From NCBI GenBank assembly GCA_944325155.1, contig CALUYY010000007.1:34458-98457 (forward strand): 64,000 nt of DNA, read 5' to 3'. The notes under the pieces were generated by a model that did no database searches, was not told the origin of the DNA, and was given only the letters and a program-made list of their open reading frames with translations. Shown here piece after piece: positions 19,140-27,959 of this stretch. Position 1 is the stretch's first letter. The number at the start of each line of letters is the position of its first letter. Made by a program: the position numbers and the translations under genes. This DNA comes from Candidatus Gastranaerophilales bacterium. Its GTDB lineage: Bacteria > Cyanobacteriota > Vampirovibrionia > Gastranaerophilales > Gastranaerophilaceae.

Positions 19140-19730
19140 ATGATTGAAAATTATAAAAAATATCTGGATTTTATACAGAATAAAATAAACGGTTTTTTTG
19201 AAAGACAAAAACCTTATATTTTTTGCAAAAAAGGCTGCTCTCTTTGCTGCGAGAAGGGGGAGTATCCCTGGTCATATATAGAATATAAATATATAATTGA
19301 AGGGTTTTTAAAGTTAGATTTTGAACTTCAAAACAAAATAAAAGAAAATATAAAAAAAATAAAAGAAGATAAAAAAAATTTTAACGGGGACGGAATTTTT
19401 ATGCACCAATGCCCCTTTTTAATCGATAAGGTTTGTGTTTTATATGATTACAGGGGAATAATCTGCCGTTCGTTCGGGCTTCTTGTAAACCTTGAAAATA
19501 AAAAACCGCAGATTCCTTTTTGTTCTTCTCTGGGGCTTAATTATTCAAACGTATACGATAGTGAAAAAAAGATTATATCAAATGATATGTGGAAAAAAAC
19601 GGGGATTGAAACTGAACCGAAATTATATAACGTAAGCTATAATTTTTTAACAAACGACAGTTTTGCCGATGCCTATAATTTTAAATTCGGTGAAAAAAGA
19701 CCCTTAATTGACTGGTTTGAAGAAATTTAA
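19140..19730 (+). CDS. YkgJ-type cysteine-cluster protein
   Basis: A 196-residue cytosolic protein with the cysteine pattern of the YkgJ/UPF0153 family: CKKGCSLCCEKGE near residues 29-41, then CPFLIDKVCVLYDYRGIICRSFG in mid-protein. These cysteines probably bind zinc or an iron-sulfur cluster. The biochemical role of the family is not settled. A consensus-like promoter ends only 9 bases before the ATG. The end overlaps the convergent gene by 27 bp. Confidence 0.75.
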   Translation: MIENYKKYLDFIQNKINGFFERQKPYIFCKKGCSLCCEKGEYPWSYIEYKYIIEGFLKLDFELQNKIKENIKKIKEDKKNFNGDGIFMHQCPFLIDKVCVLYDYRGIICRSFGLLVNLENKKPQIPFCSSLGLNYSNVYDSEKKIISNDMWKKTGIETEPKLYNVSYNFLTNDSFADAYNFKFGEKRPLIDWFEEI

Positions 19731-20477
19731 AAGTTCTTTTTCATCATTTATTTTTTTTGTATAAATAATTTCCGCTTTAGACTTTTCAAAATAAGATCTG
19801 TAGAAAAGATTGTCATCGGATAAGATTTTTTTATAAATATCAACCGGATATGCAATTTTGCATATAGAAGAAGCGGTTCTTGCAATTCTTCCGTAGATTC
19901 CTCTTTTGGGGCTTAAGGGGGTTGTGGCGCAATAATCGGGTGAAAAATAAATTGCAAATTCTTTTAAATTGAGTTCGTAATCATCACACTTTATAATAAA
20001 AGTTTCAATTTCTTCACTTGATGAAAGAAAATTTATATAGGGATTTGTTTTTGTTTCTATAATTTTTGCGGGATTAAAAATATTTTTTATTTTATCGGTT
20101 ATTTCGTTTAATTTATATTCGCCCGATACCATTATAATTTTTGAATTTTTATTTTGTCTTTTATACAGTGTCAGATTTTTTAAAGCGGAATTTATATCAT
20201 CAATAAGTAAAATAAAATCCGGATTGTTATTTTTAATCAATTTATCTTTAAATGAGGATAAAATAAAACCGTTTTTTTCAATTATAAAGCCTTTTATTTT
20301 TTGGTTTAAATCCTGTTTATATAAAGAAATATCAGATATAAAACAGATTGAATTTTCTTTCAATGTATCATTTGAAAAACATATTTCATATTTTTTATTA
20401 AAGATAATATTATTGCTTTTTTTATAAAAAAAGCTTCCGCCCGTGTTTATTATAATTTCATCTAAATTAAAGAACAT
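19704..20477 (-). CDS. MurF-like protein lacking the P-loop (short, 257 residues)
   Basis: A 257-residue protein that follows the order of the Mur ligase MurF but is cut short. The N-terminus has INTGGSFF, then an ENSICF strand, and at about 95-125 a segment NSALKNLTLYKRQNKNSKI matching the MurF helix before the P-loop. The expected G(K)GKTT is replaced by MVSGEYKLNEIT, so ATP binding as in Mur ligases is not expected. The central part retains only traces, and the C-terminal ligase domain is missing. It overlaps the next gene upstream by 16 bases, the third of a tight operon with the CapA-family gene. Calling it MurF-like rests on motif order and is moderately sure. Confidence 0.5.
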   Translation of the reverse strand: MFFNLDEIIINTGGSFFYKKSNNIIFNKKYEICFSNDTLKENSICFISDISLYKQDLNQKIKGFIIEKNGFILSSFKDKLIKNNNPDFILLIDDINSALKNLTLYKRQNKNSKIIMVSGEYKLNEITDKIKNIFNPAKIIETKTNPYINFLSSSEEIETFIIKCDDYELNLKEFAIYFSPDYCATTPLSPKRGIYGRIARTASSICKIAYPVDIYKKILSDDNLFYRSYFEKSKAEIIYTKKINDEKELLNFFKPVN

Positions 20478-21634
20478 AATATTTCATTTTTTCCTATGAA
20501 TAAACATTTTGTGTCATTGTCTTTTTTATATTCAATAACTTTTTTTATCGAATTGATTGTATCATCTTTGGCAATTTTAAAATTTACGATTATACTTTTT
20601 TTGTTTTTATCTTTTATATAGGGAAGATAATCTTCAAAATCCGATAAAACAATAAAATCGAAACTCTCATCCAATAATAATAAAAGTTCAAGGTTGTAAT
20701 TTTTTATATATTTACCCAAGTTTCTTATTTTTTGAAAAAAGACTATTTTTTTATTTTCTTTATACCGGTTTAAAAAATCTTTTATGCCTTTTTTAATCGA
20801 ATACAGGGAATTTGAGTCAAGAAAAACATAATCTTTATTTTCAGGCGGTATTACAATTTCAATATATTTTTTATTCAGATATTCAATTAAGCATTTCAGC
20901 GGCTCGGGCGTTATTTGAAGATTATTCAGATAAGGAAGCCTTATTAAATCGCAATTTTCATCCGAAAAAACCGCCCTCGGACCGTTTGATAAAAGATTGC
21001 ACCATTCTTCATTATAATTTTCGATTGTTTCATAATTTTGCATATTTCTTATTGAAATTTTAGAATAAAGAATAATCGAACCTTCTTTATAATCCGCTAT
21101 ATATTTTGAACAGCGGGGAACATTTATGTTTGTTTGAATTATTGCGTATTTATCGTTTTCATCCAGTCTTAAAAGAGGGTCAATTGACATCTGCCAGAAG
21201 GTGTCATATTTGATATAATCAATGTTTAAATTTTTTGATAATTTATATTTTATTTCTTCAATTTCATCCGTGCCTGCAAGAATAATTATTTCCGGGTTAA
21301 AATGATTTGCATTTATTTTTGCGATTTTAAACGCCGATAAATAAACGTTTTTTGTGCAAAGAACGTTTTTCGGGGAATATTTATCCAATATTTTTATATA
21401 TTCTTTATCATATAAAAATTTTTCATTAATTATAAAACCTTTGCACAGTTTATTTTGAAGATGTTTTTCAATTTCTTTGAAAAAATTTTTTTCATTTTTT
21501 AATGCGGGAATAAAAATATATTCAAAATCTATATTTTTATCCGAGATTGCAAATTTATATCCCTTATTTTCATCTTCGGTTATGAAAAGTTTCATCCCCG
21601 TTAAATCACATATTTCTTTTAGAGTTTTATACAA
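20462..21634 (-). CDS. MurF-like protein lacking the P-loop (390 residues)
   Basis: This protein parallels MurF over most of its length. A DKYAIIQTNINVPR segment matches the MurF strand with the EMGAN motif; NYNEEWCNLLSNGPRAVFSDENCDLI matches the stretch ending in the ND of the central domain; and YVFLDSNSLYSIKKGIKDFL with IRNLGKYI matches the C-terminal DDSYNANP...DMxELG region. The P-loop is absent: the site reads IIILAGTDEIEEIKY. So this is probably a non-catalytic or rewired Mur-ligase relative. It overlaps the CapA-family gene by 16 bases and the second MurF-like gene by 16 bases. Confidence 0.6.
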   Translation of the reverse strand: MYKTLKEICDLTGMKLFITEDENKGYKFAISDKNIDFEYIFIPALKNEKNFFKEIEKHLQNKLCKGFIINEKFLYDKEYIKILDKYSPKNVLCTKNVYLSAFKIAKINANHFNPEIIILAGTDEIEEIKYKLSKNLNIDYIKYDTFWQMSIDPLLRLDENDKYAIIQTNINVPRCSKYIADYKEGSIILYSKISIRNMQNYETIENYNEEWCNLLSNGPRAVFSDENCDLIRLPYLNNLQITPEPLKCLIEYLNKKYIEIVIPPENKDYVFLDSNSLYSIKKGIKDFLNRYKENKKIVFFQKIRNLGKYIKNYNLELLLLLDESFDFIVLSDFEDYLPYIKDKNKKSIIVNFKIAKDDTINSIKKVIEYKKDNDTKCLFIGKNEILCSLI

Positions 21635-22662
21635 ATGAATTCACCTTTTTCAATTTTTATTTTATCTTTAACTTCGGGGTTGTTTTCGGATAAATAATTT
21701 ATTGTTTCATCAATTTCGTTTTCATTTATCACTCTCGGCAACGGGAGCATTGAGTTGTTCGGAATATAGATAGGGTAGAGATTATTGTTTATTTTAATCT
21801 CATTATCTTTCTCATAAAGTTCAATTTCCGCTATCAGATTATAGGGAACGGGCTTTTTCTTAAAATCTACGGGGAAAAGAAAATTTCCTATGCTGTATAA
21901 GATAACTTTGTCTTTATAATATTCCATATTATTCATCATATGCGGTCCGTGGCCTATAACAATATCGGCGCCCATATCTATAAATTGCCTTGAAAGATTG
22001 ATTTGGGAAGGAAGCGTTTTTTGAAAATCACTTCCGTAGTGGGGAAAAATTACAATATATGAGTTTTTATCTTCTTGTTTTATTTTTTTGATATCTTCTC
22101 TTAAAATATCCGTGTTAAGGTCAAAAACGCCTTCTTTGTTTTCTTGTGCATAAAAGTTGTATTCAAGGTCGTATTCTTTTCTGTATATGTATCCGCAGAA
22201 AACATAAAGATTTATTTTTTTATTGTTAAATTCAAACGTTTTAACAAAGGGTTTTTTTGCATCCGATAAATTTTTTCCCGCTCCGAAATATTTTATGTTT
22301 TTTCTCTCCAGAGCATTTATTGTTTCATACAGCCCTTCTTTTTCATAGTCCATTGTGTGGTTGTTGCCTAATGATACGTATTCTATATTATATTTTTTTA
22401 AAATGTCCGGTACAATTAAAGGGTCTGACCAGTGGACAACAAATTTTTTATGCTCAAGGCTTGAATTTTGTTTTGTCGTTAAGGGCGTTTCAAGGTTTAT
22501 AAAATTTATTGCGTCGTTAAAAACGGGTTTTATATCGTTTAATAAAAATTCGTAGCCGTATCTTCTTAAAATGCTTGCATGGTATTTGGCGTCATAGCCC
22601 TGCTGATAATTTTCGCCAAAGGTAAAATCGCCGTAAAATCTTATTTTAAAACCGTTTTCCAT
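21619..22662 (-). CDS. CapA-family metallophosphatase-like protein
   Basis: A 347-residue protein with the CapA/PgsA calcineurin-like motifs: GDFTFG at the start, NLETPLT, SLGNNHTMDY, FPHYGSDF, GHGPHMM and SIGNFLF. CapA proteins take part in poly-gamma-glutamate capsule production or act as metal-dependent phosphatases of surface polymers. Unlike many relatives, no N-terminal signal or membrane anchor is seen. It heads a three-gene operon with two MurF-like proteins. A TATAAA box with TGC extension lies 7 bases before the ATG and TTGTAT 18 bases further up, so translation is probably leaderless. Confidence 0.8.
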   Translation of the reverse strand: MENGFKIRFYGDFTFGENYQQGYDAKYHASILRRYGYEFLLNDIKPVFNDAINFINLETPLTTKQNSSLEHKKFVVHWSDPLIVPDILKKYNIEYVSLGNNHTMDYEKEGLYETINALERKNIKYFGAGKNLSDAKKPFVKTFEFNNKKINLYVFCGYIYRKEYDLEYNFYAQENKEGVFDLNTDILREDIKKIKQEDKNSYIVIFPHYGSDFQKTLPSQINLSRQFIDMGADIVIGHGPHMMNNMEYYKDKVILYSIGNFLFPVDFKKKPVPYNLIAEIELYEKDNEIKINNNLYPIYIPNNSMLPLPRVINENEIDETINYLSENNPEVKDKIKIEKGEFICIKL

Positions 22663-22669
22663 AAGATTA

Positions 22670-22699
22670 TTTATAGCATTTTTGTCTTATTTTATACAA
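22670..22699 (-). promoter_or_regulatory. Promoter of the CapA/MurF-like operon (leaderless)
   Basis: On the minus strand: TTGTAT (22699-22694), 18 bases, TATAAA (22675-22670) with a TGC extension, then 7 bases to the ATG at 22662. No ribosome binding site. Confidence 0.6.
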
Positions 22700-22735
22700 G
22701 AAAACAAATAAAATTCATTTGCAAGATGTAAAAAA

Positions 22736-23908
22736 TTATTTTTGTTCTTTTCTTAATTTTTCAACAAATCTTTTTAGTCTTGAAATTGCTTCTTTTAAAT
22801 TTTCAATGGAATAAGCGTAAGATATTCTTAAATATCCTTCGCCGCTGTCGCCGAATGCGTTCCCCGGGATTGCGGCAACATGTTCTTCTTCAAGAAATCT
22901 TGTTGCAAATTCTTCGCTTGTCATATTAAATTCTTTTATTGAAGGAAACACATAAAAAGCGCCGTATGGTTCAAAACATTTAAGATTCATTTCTCTGAAC
23001 GCATTTAATAAAAATCTTCTTCTTTGGTTGTATGATGTTCTCATCATTTCAATATCTTTATCGCCGTTTTTAAGAGCGCTGATTGCGGCATATTGACTTG
23101 ATGTGGGTGCGCACATAATTGCAAACTGATGAATTTTTGTCATTTGTTTAATGATTTCTTTGGGCGCACAGGCGTACCCCAATCTCCAGCCCGTCATTGC
23201 GTATGCTTTTGAAAAGCCGTCAATTAAGATTGTTCTTTCTTTCATGTTATCAAGGCTTGCGATTGATACATGTTTTTCTTTATAGGTTAATTCCGAATAT
23301 ATTTCATCCGACATAACATAGATATCGTTATCGATTATTATTTTTGCGATTTTTTCCAGATCTTCATATTCCATAATGGCGCCTGTCGGGTTATTGGGGT
23401 AGGGAAGAATAAGGGCTTTTGTTTTATCGCTTATTGCGTTTATAAGTTCATCCGCCTGAAGCCTGAAGTTGTTTTCGCCTTTAAGGTTTATAATAACGGG
23501 TTTGGCATCTGCAAGAAGTGCGCAGGGTTCATAGGAAACGTATGAAGGCTGGGGGATTATAACTTCATCACCTTCGTTTATAATTGCTCTTAAACCTATA
23601 TCAATGGCTTCAGACCCGCCTACCGTTACAAGGATTTCATCGTTCGGATTATATTCAAGATTTCTTTTTTTCTTAACGTTATCGGAAATCGCCTGTCTTA
23701 ATTCTTTTAAGCCCGCATTTGAAGTATAGAAGGTTTTGCCTTTTTCAAGCGAATAAATCCCTTCTTCTCTTATATGCCAGGGGGTGTCAAAATCGGGTTC
23801 GCCGACGCCCAATGATATTGCATCTTTCATTTCGGATACTATATCAAAAAATTTTCTTATACCCGAAGGCTTCATATTAATAACTTTTGAGCTTAAGGAT
23901 TTTGTCAT
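22736..23908 (-). CDS. Class I/II aminotransferase (PatA/AraT-like)
   Basis: A 390-residue PLP enzyme. The cofactor lysine is in DGFSKAYAMTGWRLGY; other motifs are YPNNPTGA and MSDEIYSELTY, and it ends in the typical GEGYLRISYAYS. It belongs to the large group of aspartate/aromatic aminotransferases. The gene overlaps the end of an Lrp-type regulator by 4 bases (ATGA), an arrangement often seen for amino-acid aminotransferases controlled by their own Lrp neighbour. The exact amino-acid substrate is not readable. Confidence 0.85.
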   Translation of the reverse strand: MTKSLSSKVINMKPSGIRKFFDIVSEMKDAISLGVGEPDFDTPWHIREEGIYSLEKGKTFYTSNAGLKELRQAISDNVKKKRNLEYNPNDEILVTVGGSEAIDIGLRAIINEGDEVIIPQPSYVSYEPCALLADAKPVIINLKGENNFRLQADELINAISDKTKALILPYPNNPTGAIMEYEDLEKIAKIIIDNDIYVMSDEIYSELTYKEKHVSIASLDNMKERTILIDGFSKAYAMTGWRLGYACAPKEIIKQMTKIHQFAIMCAPTSSQYAAISALKNGDKDIEMMRTSYNQRRRFLLNAFREMNLKCFEPYGAFYVFPSIKEFNMTSEEFATRFLEEEHVAAIPGNAFGDSGEGYLRISYAYSIENLKEAISRLKRFVEKLRKEQK

Positions 23909-24387
23909 GGAGTAATTATCTCCCTTGTATCCGTATGTTTTTTATCAAGGATTGTTCCGTGGTCTTTATATTTTTTCAAAATAAAGTGGGTTGCGGTGCT
24001 TAAAACGGAATCAAGAGTGGATAATTTATCCGTTACAAACATTGAGATTTCTTTTAGTGATTTTTCTTCCAATGTAACGAGAAGATCATATCCGCCCGAG
24101 ATTAAATAAACGGCGCGGACTTCGGGATAGTTATAAATGCGCTCGGCTATATGGTCAAACCCCTGCCCTCTTTGCGGAGTAACACGGACTTCAATTAAGG
24201 CGCTTACTTTTTCGATTGAAGTTTTTTCCCAATTAATAAGCGTATGATAACCGCAGATTATTCCTTCTTTTTCAAGAGAGTGGAGTTCATCTAAAATTTT
24301 TTGTTCATCGGTGTTTAAGATAACCGCAAGCTCTTTTAAGTTTATACGGCTGTTTTTTTCTATAACGGATAAGAGTTCTTCTCTCAT
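23905..24387 (-). CDS. Lrp/AsnC-family transcriptional regulator
   Basis: A 160-residue regulator: an N-terminal winged helix-turn-helix (about 1-50, SRINLKELAVILNTDEQKILDELHSLEKEGII) and a C-terminal RAM ligand-binding domain (about 70-140, with EVRAVYLISGGYDLLV). It probably senses an amino acid and controls the aminotransferase gene it overlaps. The ATG at 24387 is chosen because AAGGA lies 7 bases upstream; an ATG at 24450 would lie upstream of the extended -10 promoter at 24421-24429 and so cannot be on that transcript. Confidence 0.88.
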   Translation of the reverse strand: MREELLSVIEKNSRINLKELAVILNTDEQKILDELHSLEKEGIICGYHTLINWEKTSIEKVSALIEVRVTPQRGQGFDHIAERIYNYPEVRAVYLISGGYDLLVTLEEKSLKEISMFVTDKLSTLDSVLSTATHFILKKYKDHGTILDKKHTDTREIITP

Positions 24388-24420
24388 TTTTTCTTCCTTA
24401 GTATTGTTTAATGTCTGATT

Positions 24421-24429
24421 ATTATACCA
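24421..24429 (-). promoter_or_regulatory. Extended -10 promoter of the Lrp-aminotransferase operon
   Basis: TGGTATAAT on the minus strand, identical to the extended -10 of the phosphohexomutase gene. It predicts a ~27-base leader with AAGGA before the ATG at 24387. Confidence 0.6.
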
Positions 24430-24471
24430 TAGGGAGAAGAAAAAAGACATAATGTAATGAAAAGGGGAAGA

Positions 24472-25365
24472 TTACATCCAATCGTTTGCGAATGCTTTTG
24501 TTTTATGCATTGTGCAGTTGAAACATTTTTCCGTATCCAAATAAATTTTTCTTGAACACCCTTCAATGGAATATCCCGAACGCGCTCTAAAGTCGTTGCA
24601 TAATACGGGGCAGGAAAACACGCCTTTTTGGCTTACTATTCTTGAATTTTTGCAATCGAGCTTATTTGTGTCAAAGTCAAATGTTTCAAGCTGCCTGAAA
24701 GTATTGGGGTCGGGGTTAAAATAGGGGATTATTTTTAAATTTATCTGTCCCATTTCAAAATTAAACTTTTTGCAAAGTTCATAAAATCCTTCAAACATTT
24801 TTTCACGGGGTTCTTTATAGTAGTCGGTAATCGAAATAATGGGGTTAAAATCGTATTTGTAAAGATTTTGAACTGCAAACAGGGCTTTTCTGAAACTTCC
24901 TCTTCCTCTTATCAGGTCGTTTTTTTGTTCGTCGTAGTGTTCAAAGCTTATTCTGTATATTGTTTCATATTCGCTTTCGTCGTCTATTTTTCTTAAAAAT
25001 CGGGCTTTTTTGTCGTTTATAAACGTTCCGTTTGTTAAAATCGTTGTGTTTGAAATTTTAAGGCACATTCTTAAAATTGTGTTGAAATCCGGGTGCATCA
25101 TTGGTTCTCCGCCCGTTAGATAAATTGATTTTAAGTTTTCCTTTTTTGCCATAATTAAATTTTGTTTGATTTTATCAAGCGAGAGAAAATCTTTTTCTTT
25201 TTTAAAGGGGTTTCTTTTAATAAAGCAGTGGGTGCATTTTAAGTTGCAGCATTTGTTTGTAAGTTCAAAAAACAGGTTGTTTAATTCTTCCGTTTCGACA
25301 ACGGGAGCCTGCATGAAGCCAAGCTTCATCGTTTGTTTCACGTTTTGCAATTTTATATTCTCCAT
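24472..25365 (-). CDS. Radical SAM protein (SPASM-like C-terminus)
   Basis: A 297-residue enzyme. The iron-sulfur motif CNLKCTHC (CxxxCxxC) starts about residue 39, with LTGGEPMMH as the SAM-binding GGE motif. The C-terminal part has further cysteines (SCPVLCND, GCSRKI, CFNCTMHK) that could hold an extra cluster as in SPASM proteins. Such proteins modify peptides or proteins; no precursor peptide is obvious nearby. The ATG at 25365 follows AAGAAGG closely; a TTG at 25380 in frame would add five residues and sits ahead of that site. A TATAAC box lies just upstream. Confidence 0.8.
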   Translation of the reverse strand: MENIKLQNVKQTMKLGFMQAPVVETEELNNLFFELTNKCCNLKCTHCFIKRNPFKKEKDFLSLDKIKQNLIMAKKENLKSIYLTGGEPMMHPDFNTILRMCLKISNTTILTNGTFINDKKARFLRKIDDESEYETIYRISFEHYDEQKNDLIRGRGSFRKALFAVQNLYKYDFNPIISITDYYKEPREKMFEGFYELCKKFNFEMGQINLKIIPYFNPDPNTFRQLETFDFDTNKLDCKNSRIVSQKGVFSCPVLCNDFRARSGYSIEGCSRKIYLDTEKCFNCTMHKTKAFANDWM

Positions 25366-25427
25366 AAACCTTCTTGACAATTGTTATGTTATAAATTCAA
25401 CAAATAAAAAAAATTACTCACTCGGGT

Positions 25428-25535
25428 AGAAAAAACATTGACAAAGGTGTAGGCGTAAACGATGAACCTGCCCCCGTAACCGTCGTTAACCGCCTTTTGA
25501 ATGGAGCGATAAGCGAAAGAAGGGCAATGAATTTA
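25428..25535 (+). pseudogene. Possible remnant of a pilB/gspE secretion ATPase gene
   Basis: In one plus-strand frame this stretch reads ...NIDKGVGVNDEPAPVTVV (then NRLLNGAISERRAMNL). This matches the PilB/GspE region just before the ATPase core, where the family has D-x-APV-xx-VN-xx-L-xx-AI-xxxx-ASDIH. The last residues have drifted (AMNL for ASDI), there is no start codon, a stop lies upstream, and the frame runs into the end of pilO on the other strand. The base composition is richer in GC than the flanks. It could instead be a structured RNA. Its position beside pilM-pilN-pilO supports a pilus-gene origin. Confidence 0.4.
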
Positions 25536-25548
25536 CCTTATAACATTA

Positions 25549-26130
25549 TTATTTTGTTCTTGTATAAAATCTTAATTTAATGTTTGCAATAAGTATGCTT
25601 TTATCTCTCTGCCAGGAGATAATTTCCAATTCAGCCATATTTACAAGATAATATTCGCTCAGCATTGCTTTTAGAAACGTTTGAATTTCCGAATATTTTC
25701 CGACTATCGTTGCGCTGAATTCGCAAACATTTATGCCGTCAATTTTTGCGGCAAATACGGGGTCTTTTTCGGGTGCATAATTATAATCAACGGAGCGGAT
25801 TTTAATGCCCGAATTTTTTGCTATGGTGAGCATATTATCAAACAAGGGTGCAAATGAAGCGTCAACACCAAAACCGCCTTCGGGCGCAAAGATTTTTTTG
25901 GTATTTGGGTCTGCTTCTTCTTTTTCCTGCGCTTTAAGCTGCGCTTCAAGGTCCAGCTTCTTTTGCGTCAGCGTTTCAACCTGCGCCGCATTATCATTAT
26001 ATTTTTTAATGTTTACAAAAGATTGATTTCCCGTATAACCAAGACCCATAATAAAAACAACAATAAGTATTATGGGAAGCCCTATAAATACTGCCTGTTC
26101 TTTGAATAAGTCCTGATAATTTATCTGCAT
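25549..26130 (-). CDS. PilO-like type IV pilus assembly protein
   Basis: A 193-residue inner-membrane protein: a membrane helix at about 14-33, a coiled coil (about 40-72) and a C-terminal ferredoxin-like domain ending in strands NVCEFSATIVGKYSEIQTFLKAML and ILIANIKLRFY. This is the PilO build, which pairs with PilN in the alignment complex of type IV pili. It lies 13 bp after a fused PilM-PilN gene. Sequence conservation in PilO is low, so the call leans on layout and context. Confidence 0.75.
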   Translation of the reverse strand: MQINYQDLFKEQAVFIGLPIILIVVFIMGLGYTGNQSFVNIKKYNDNAAQVETLTQKKLDLEAQLKAQEKEEADPNTKKIFAPEGGFGVDASFAPLFDNMLTIAKNSGIKIRSVDYNYAPEKDPVFAAKIDGINVCEFSATIVGKYSEIQTFLKAMLSEYYLVNMAELEIISWQRDKSILIANIKLRFYTRTK

Positions 26131-26143
26131 TTATTTAAAGTCC

Positions 26144-27832
26144 TTATTTAATTTCTTTCAGATTAACTTCGACATCCGGAATTACGGGAATTTTAGCGGC
26201 TCTTGCTTTTTTTGTCTTTTTGTTTTTGTTGTCCGCCGTTATTTTATTTCCTTTTTCATCAAATGTTTTTGTGTATTCAACGTTTGATATTACAAACTTA
26301 AATACCTGCTGGTTTTGTTCAAGATCATTCATTGCCATTGAGTCAATGTCTGCTTCATTTTCTTCATCGGAGAATACTTCAAGCTCGTTAAGAAGAATCT
26401 TTGATTTGGGTGCAAGAATTTTTAAGCTTTTATAATATTCGTAAATATCGTTAATTTCAAGTGAATAGCCTTCAATTGCAACGCTGTCGCCGTCTAAATT
26501 GTAATAATAATTCAGCCACACATGCGGCGGGATGTCCGAGGAAAGCGAATCGTAAAAATTAATTCCCGTTTTATTTTTTTCGCTTATCTGTTTAATAAGA
26601 GTTATAATTCCCGTGCTTATTTTCTTTTCAAGCTCCGCAATTTGTGTTTGAAGCATGTTGATTTCATTTTGTTTTGCTTCTGCCCGCGAACCGAAATATG
26701 CGCTTGTTGCAAATAATATTCCGCAAACCAGAATAATAAGCCCTATAAAGATACCTGATACCATTAGAGAGTATTTGCTTATATTTTCGGAAGTTATTTC
26801 AACCTCATTGCCGTTAAATTCAATGCTTCCGTATGAAGCTATGCCGTCATAATTTGCATTTCCGAGGACATTTAATGTAATAAAGCCGTTTATCTTGGGA
26901 ACCGCAGCGCCGAGAGCGCACATCGACATGCTTGATGCAACCTGCTCGATAACTTCGCCCGATATTCTTGCGCTCGGAGCGGCTCCGAATTTGTTGCTTT
27001 CAATTGCAACCGTTTCTTCGTCAAAAACTATTTCGTTTTTTAATAAACCGGCAGAAACGTTATCGGTTTGGGATATAACCACGAGTTTTTTAGCCGGATA
27101 ATTGGGAAGATATTGTGCCACGGCTGATGATAAGGCGCTGTAAACTTCTTCGCCTTCAAACGACATAATTGCGAAAGGAACTTCAACATAATCGAGTATT
27201 CTTGTTCCCGACATCTGGAAAATAGCGTAACTGTTGGGATTAATTAATAAAATATCCCAATTTTGATTATTTTCAATTTCATTTTGACACAGTTTTGTTT
27301 CGTAAATGCCTCTGGGGATTGCACTTATGGATGATTCAATACCGATAACGGAAACACCTATGTCCATACAGGCGTCTTGAATTTCATCAACAACGTTTCT
27401 TTGGAATGAAGAGTGTGCAATATATCTTGACCCAGAACTTTTAGGGTTAATATCAGCCCAGGCTGAAACCGGCTCTTCTTTTTTAAAGATGTATGATTCG
27501 CTTGTTTCGGATAAAATCATGCTCTCAATCGCATCATCATCAAAAGAAGGGTCGTCTATGCTTCTGAAGCCGAAGTGAACATTGGGCAGAACAAGAAAAA
27601 TATTTGCGGAATCTTTTATAATCCCAAGTTCGTCCATAAGGTCCGAAATTGCGCTTCTGAATGCATTGGGGTCTTGCATTTCTTTTGAAGCGAGATTATA
27701 TTCAACAAATTTTTGACCGTATTTTACGACTTCATCTGTTTTTTTATCGTATACTAAGGCTTCAAGCCCCAAATTCGGGGTTACAGCCAAACCTACCAGT
27801 TGTTTTTTTTCTGTGCCGCCAATACTAAACAT
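26144..27832 (-). CDS. Fused PilM-PilN type IV pilus assembly protein
   Basis: A 562-residue protein. Residues 1-350 have the actin-like fold of PilM with VGLAVTPN at the start, but the middle is divergent. A membrane helix follows at about 356-379, then a coiled coil (380-408) and a ferredoxin-like domain, which is the layout of PilN. In most bacteria PilM is a soluble protein that binds the N-terminal tail of PilN; here the two are one chain. A lysine-rich C-terminal tail (about 530-548) precedes PDVEVNLKEIK. pilO is next; pilP, pilQ and the motor ATPases are not in the window. A TTGTAT-N17-TAATAA promoter lies upstream. Confidence 0.7.
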   Translation of the reverse strand: MFSIGGTEKKQLVGLAVTPNLGLEALVYDKKTDEVVKYGQKFVEYNLASKEMQDPNAFRSAISDLMDELGIIKDSANIFLVLPNVHFGFRSIDDPSFDDDAIESMILSETSESYIFKKEEPVSAWADINPKSSGSRYIAHSSFQRNVVDEIQDACMDIGVSVIGIESSISAIPRGIYETKLCQNEIENNQNWDILLINPNSYAIFQMSGTRILDYVEVPFAIMSFEGEEVYSALSSAVAQYLPNYPAKKLVVISQTDNVSAGLLKNEIVFDEETVAIESNKFGAAPSARISGEVIEQVASSMSMCALGAAVPKINGFITLNVLGNANYDGIASYGSIEFNGNEVEITSENISKYSLMVSGIFIGLIILVCGILFATSAYFGSRAEAKQNEINMLQTQIAELEKKISTGIITLIKQISEKNKTGINFYDSLSSDIPPHVWLNYYYNLDGDSVAIEGYSLEINDIYEYYKSLKILAPKSKILLNELEVFSDEENEADIDSMAMNDLEQNQQVFKFVISNVEYTKTFDEKGNKITADNKNKKTKKARAAKIPVIPDVEVNLKEIK

Positions 27833-27959
27833 GTTCCACTCTTTTTAAAAATCCGCAAATAACGTGATTATTAAATATTCAATATTCATAATACAATAAT
27901 ATAATAATGTATAAAAGCTTCTTAAAAAAAATATACAATATTTGGAGTATCAAAGAATA

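Noticed and set aside
24388..24450. Upstream ATG (24450) for the Lrp gene
   Set aside because: It lies upstream of the extended -10 promoter, and the conserved helix-turn-helix begins right after the ATG at 24387, which has a good AAGGA site.
25428..25535. Structured RNA or riboswitch in the GC-richer patch before the radical SAM gene
   Set aside because: No known riboswitch core was recognised, and the protein-like match to PilB/GspE explains the composition better; kept as a possible pseudogene instead.
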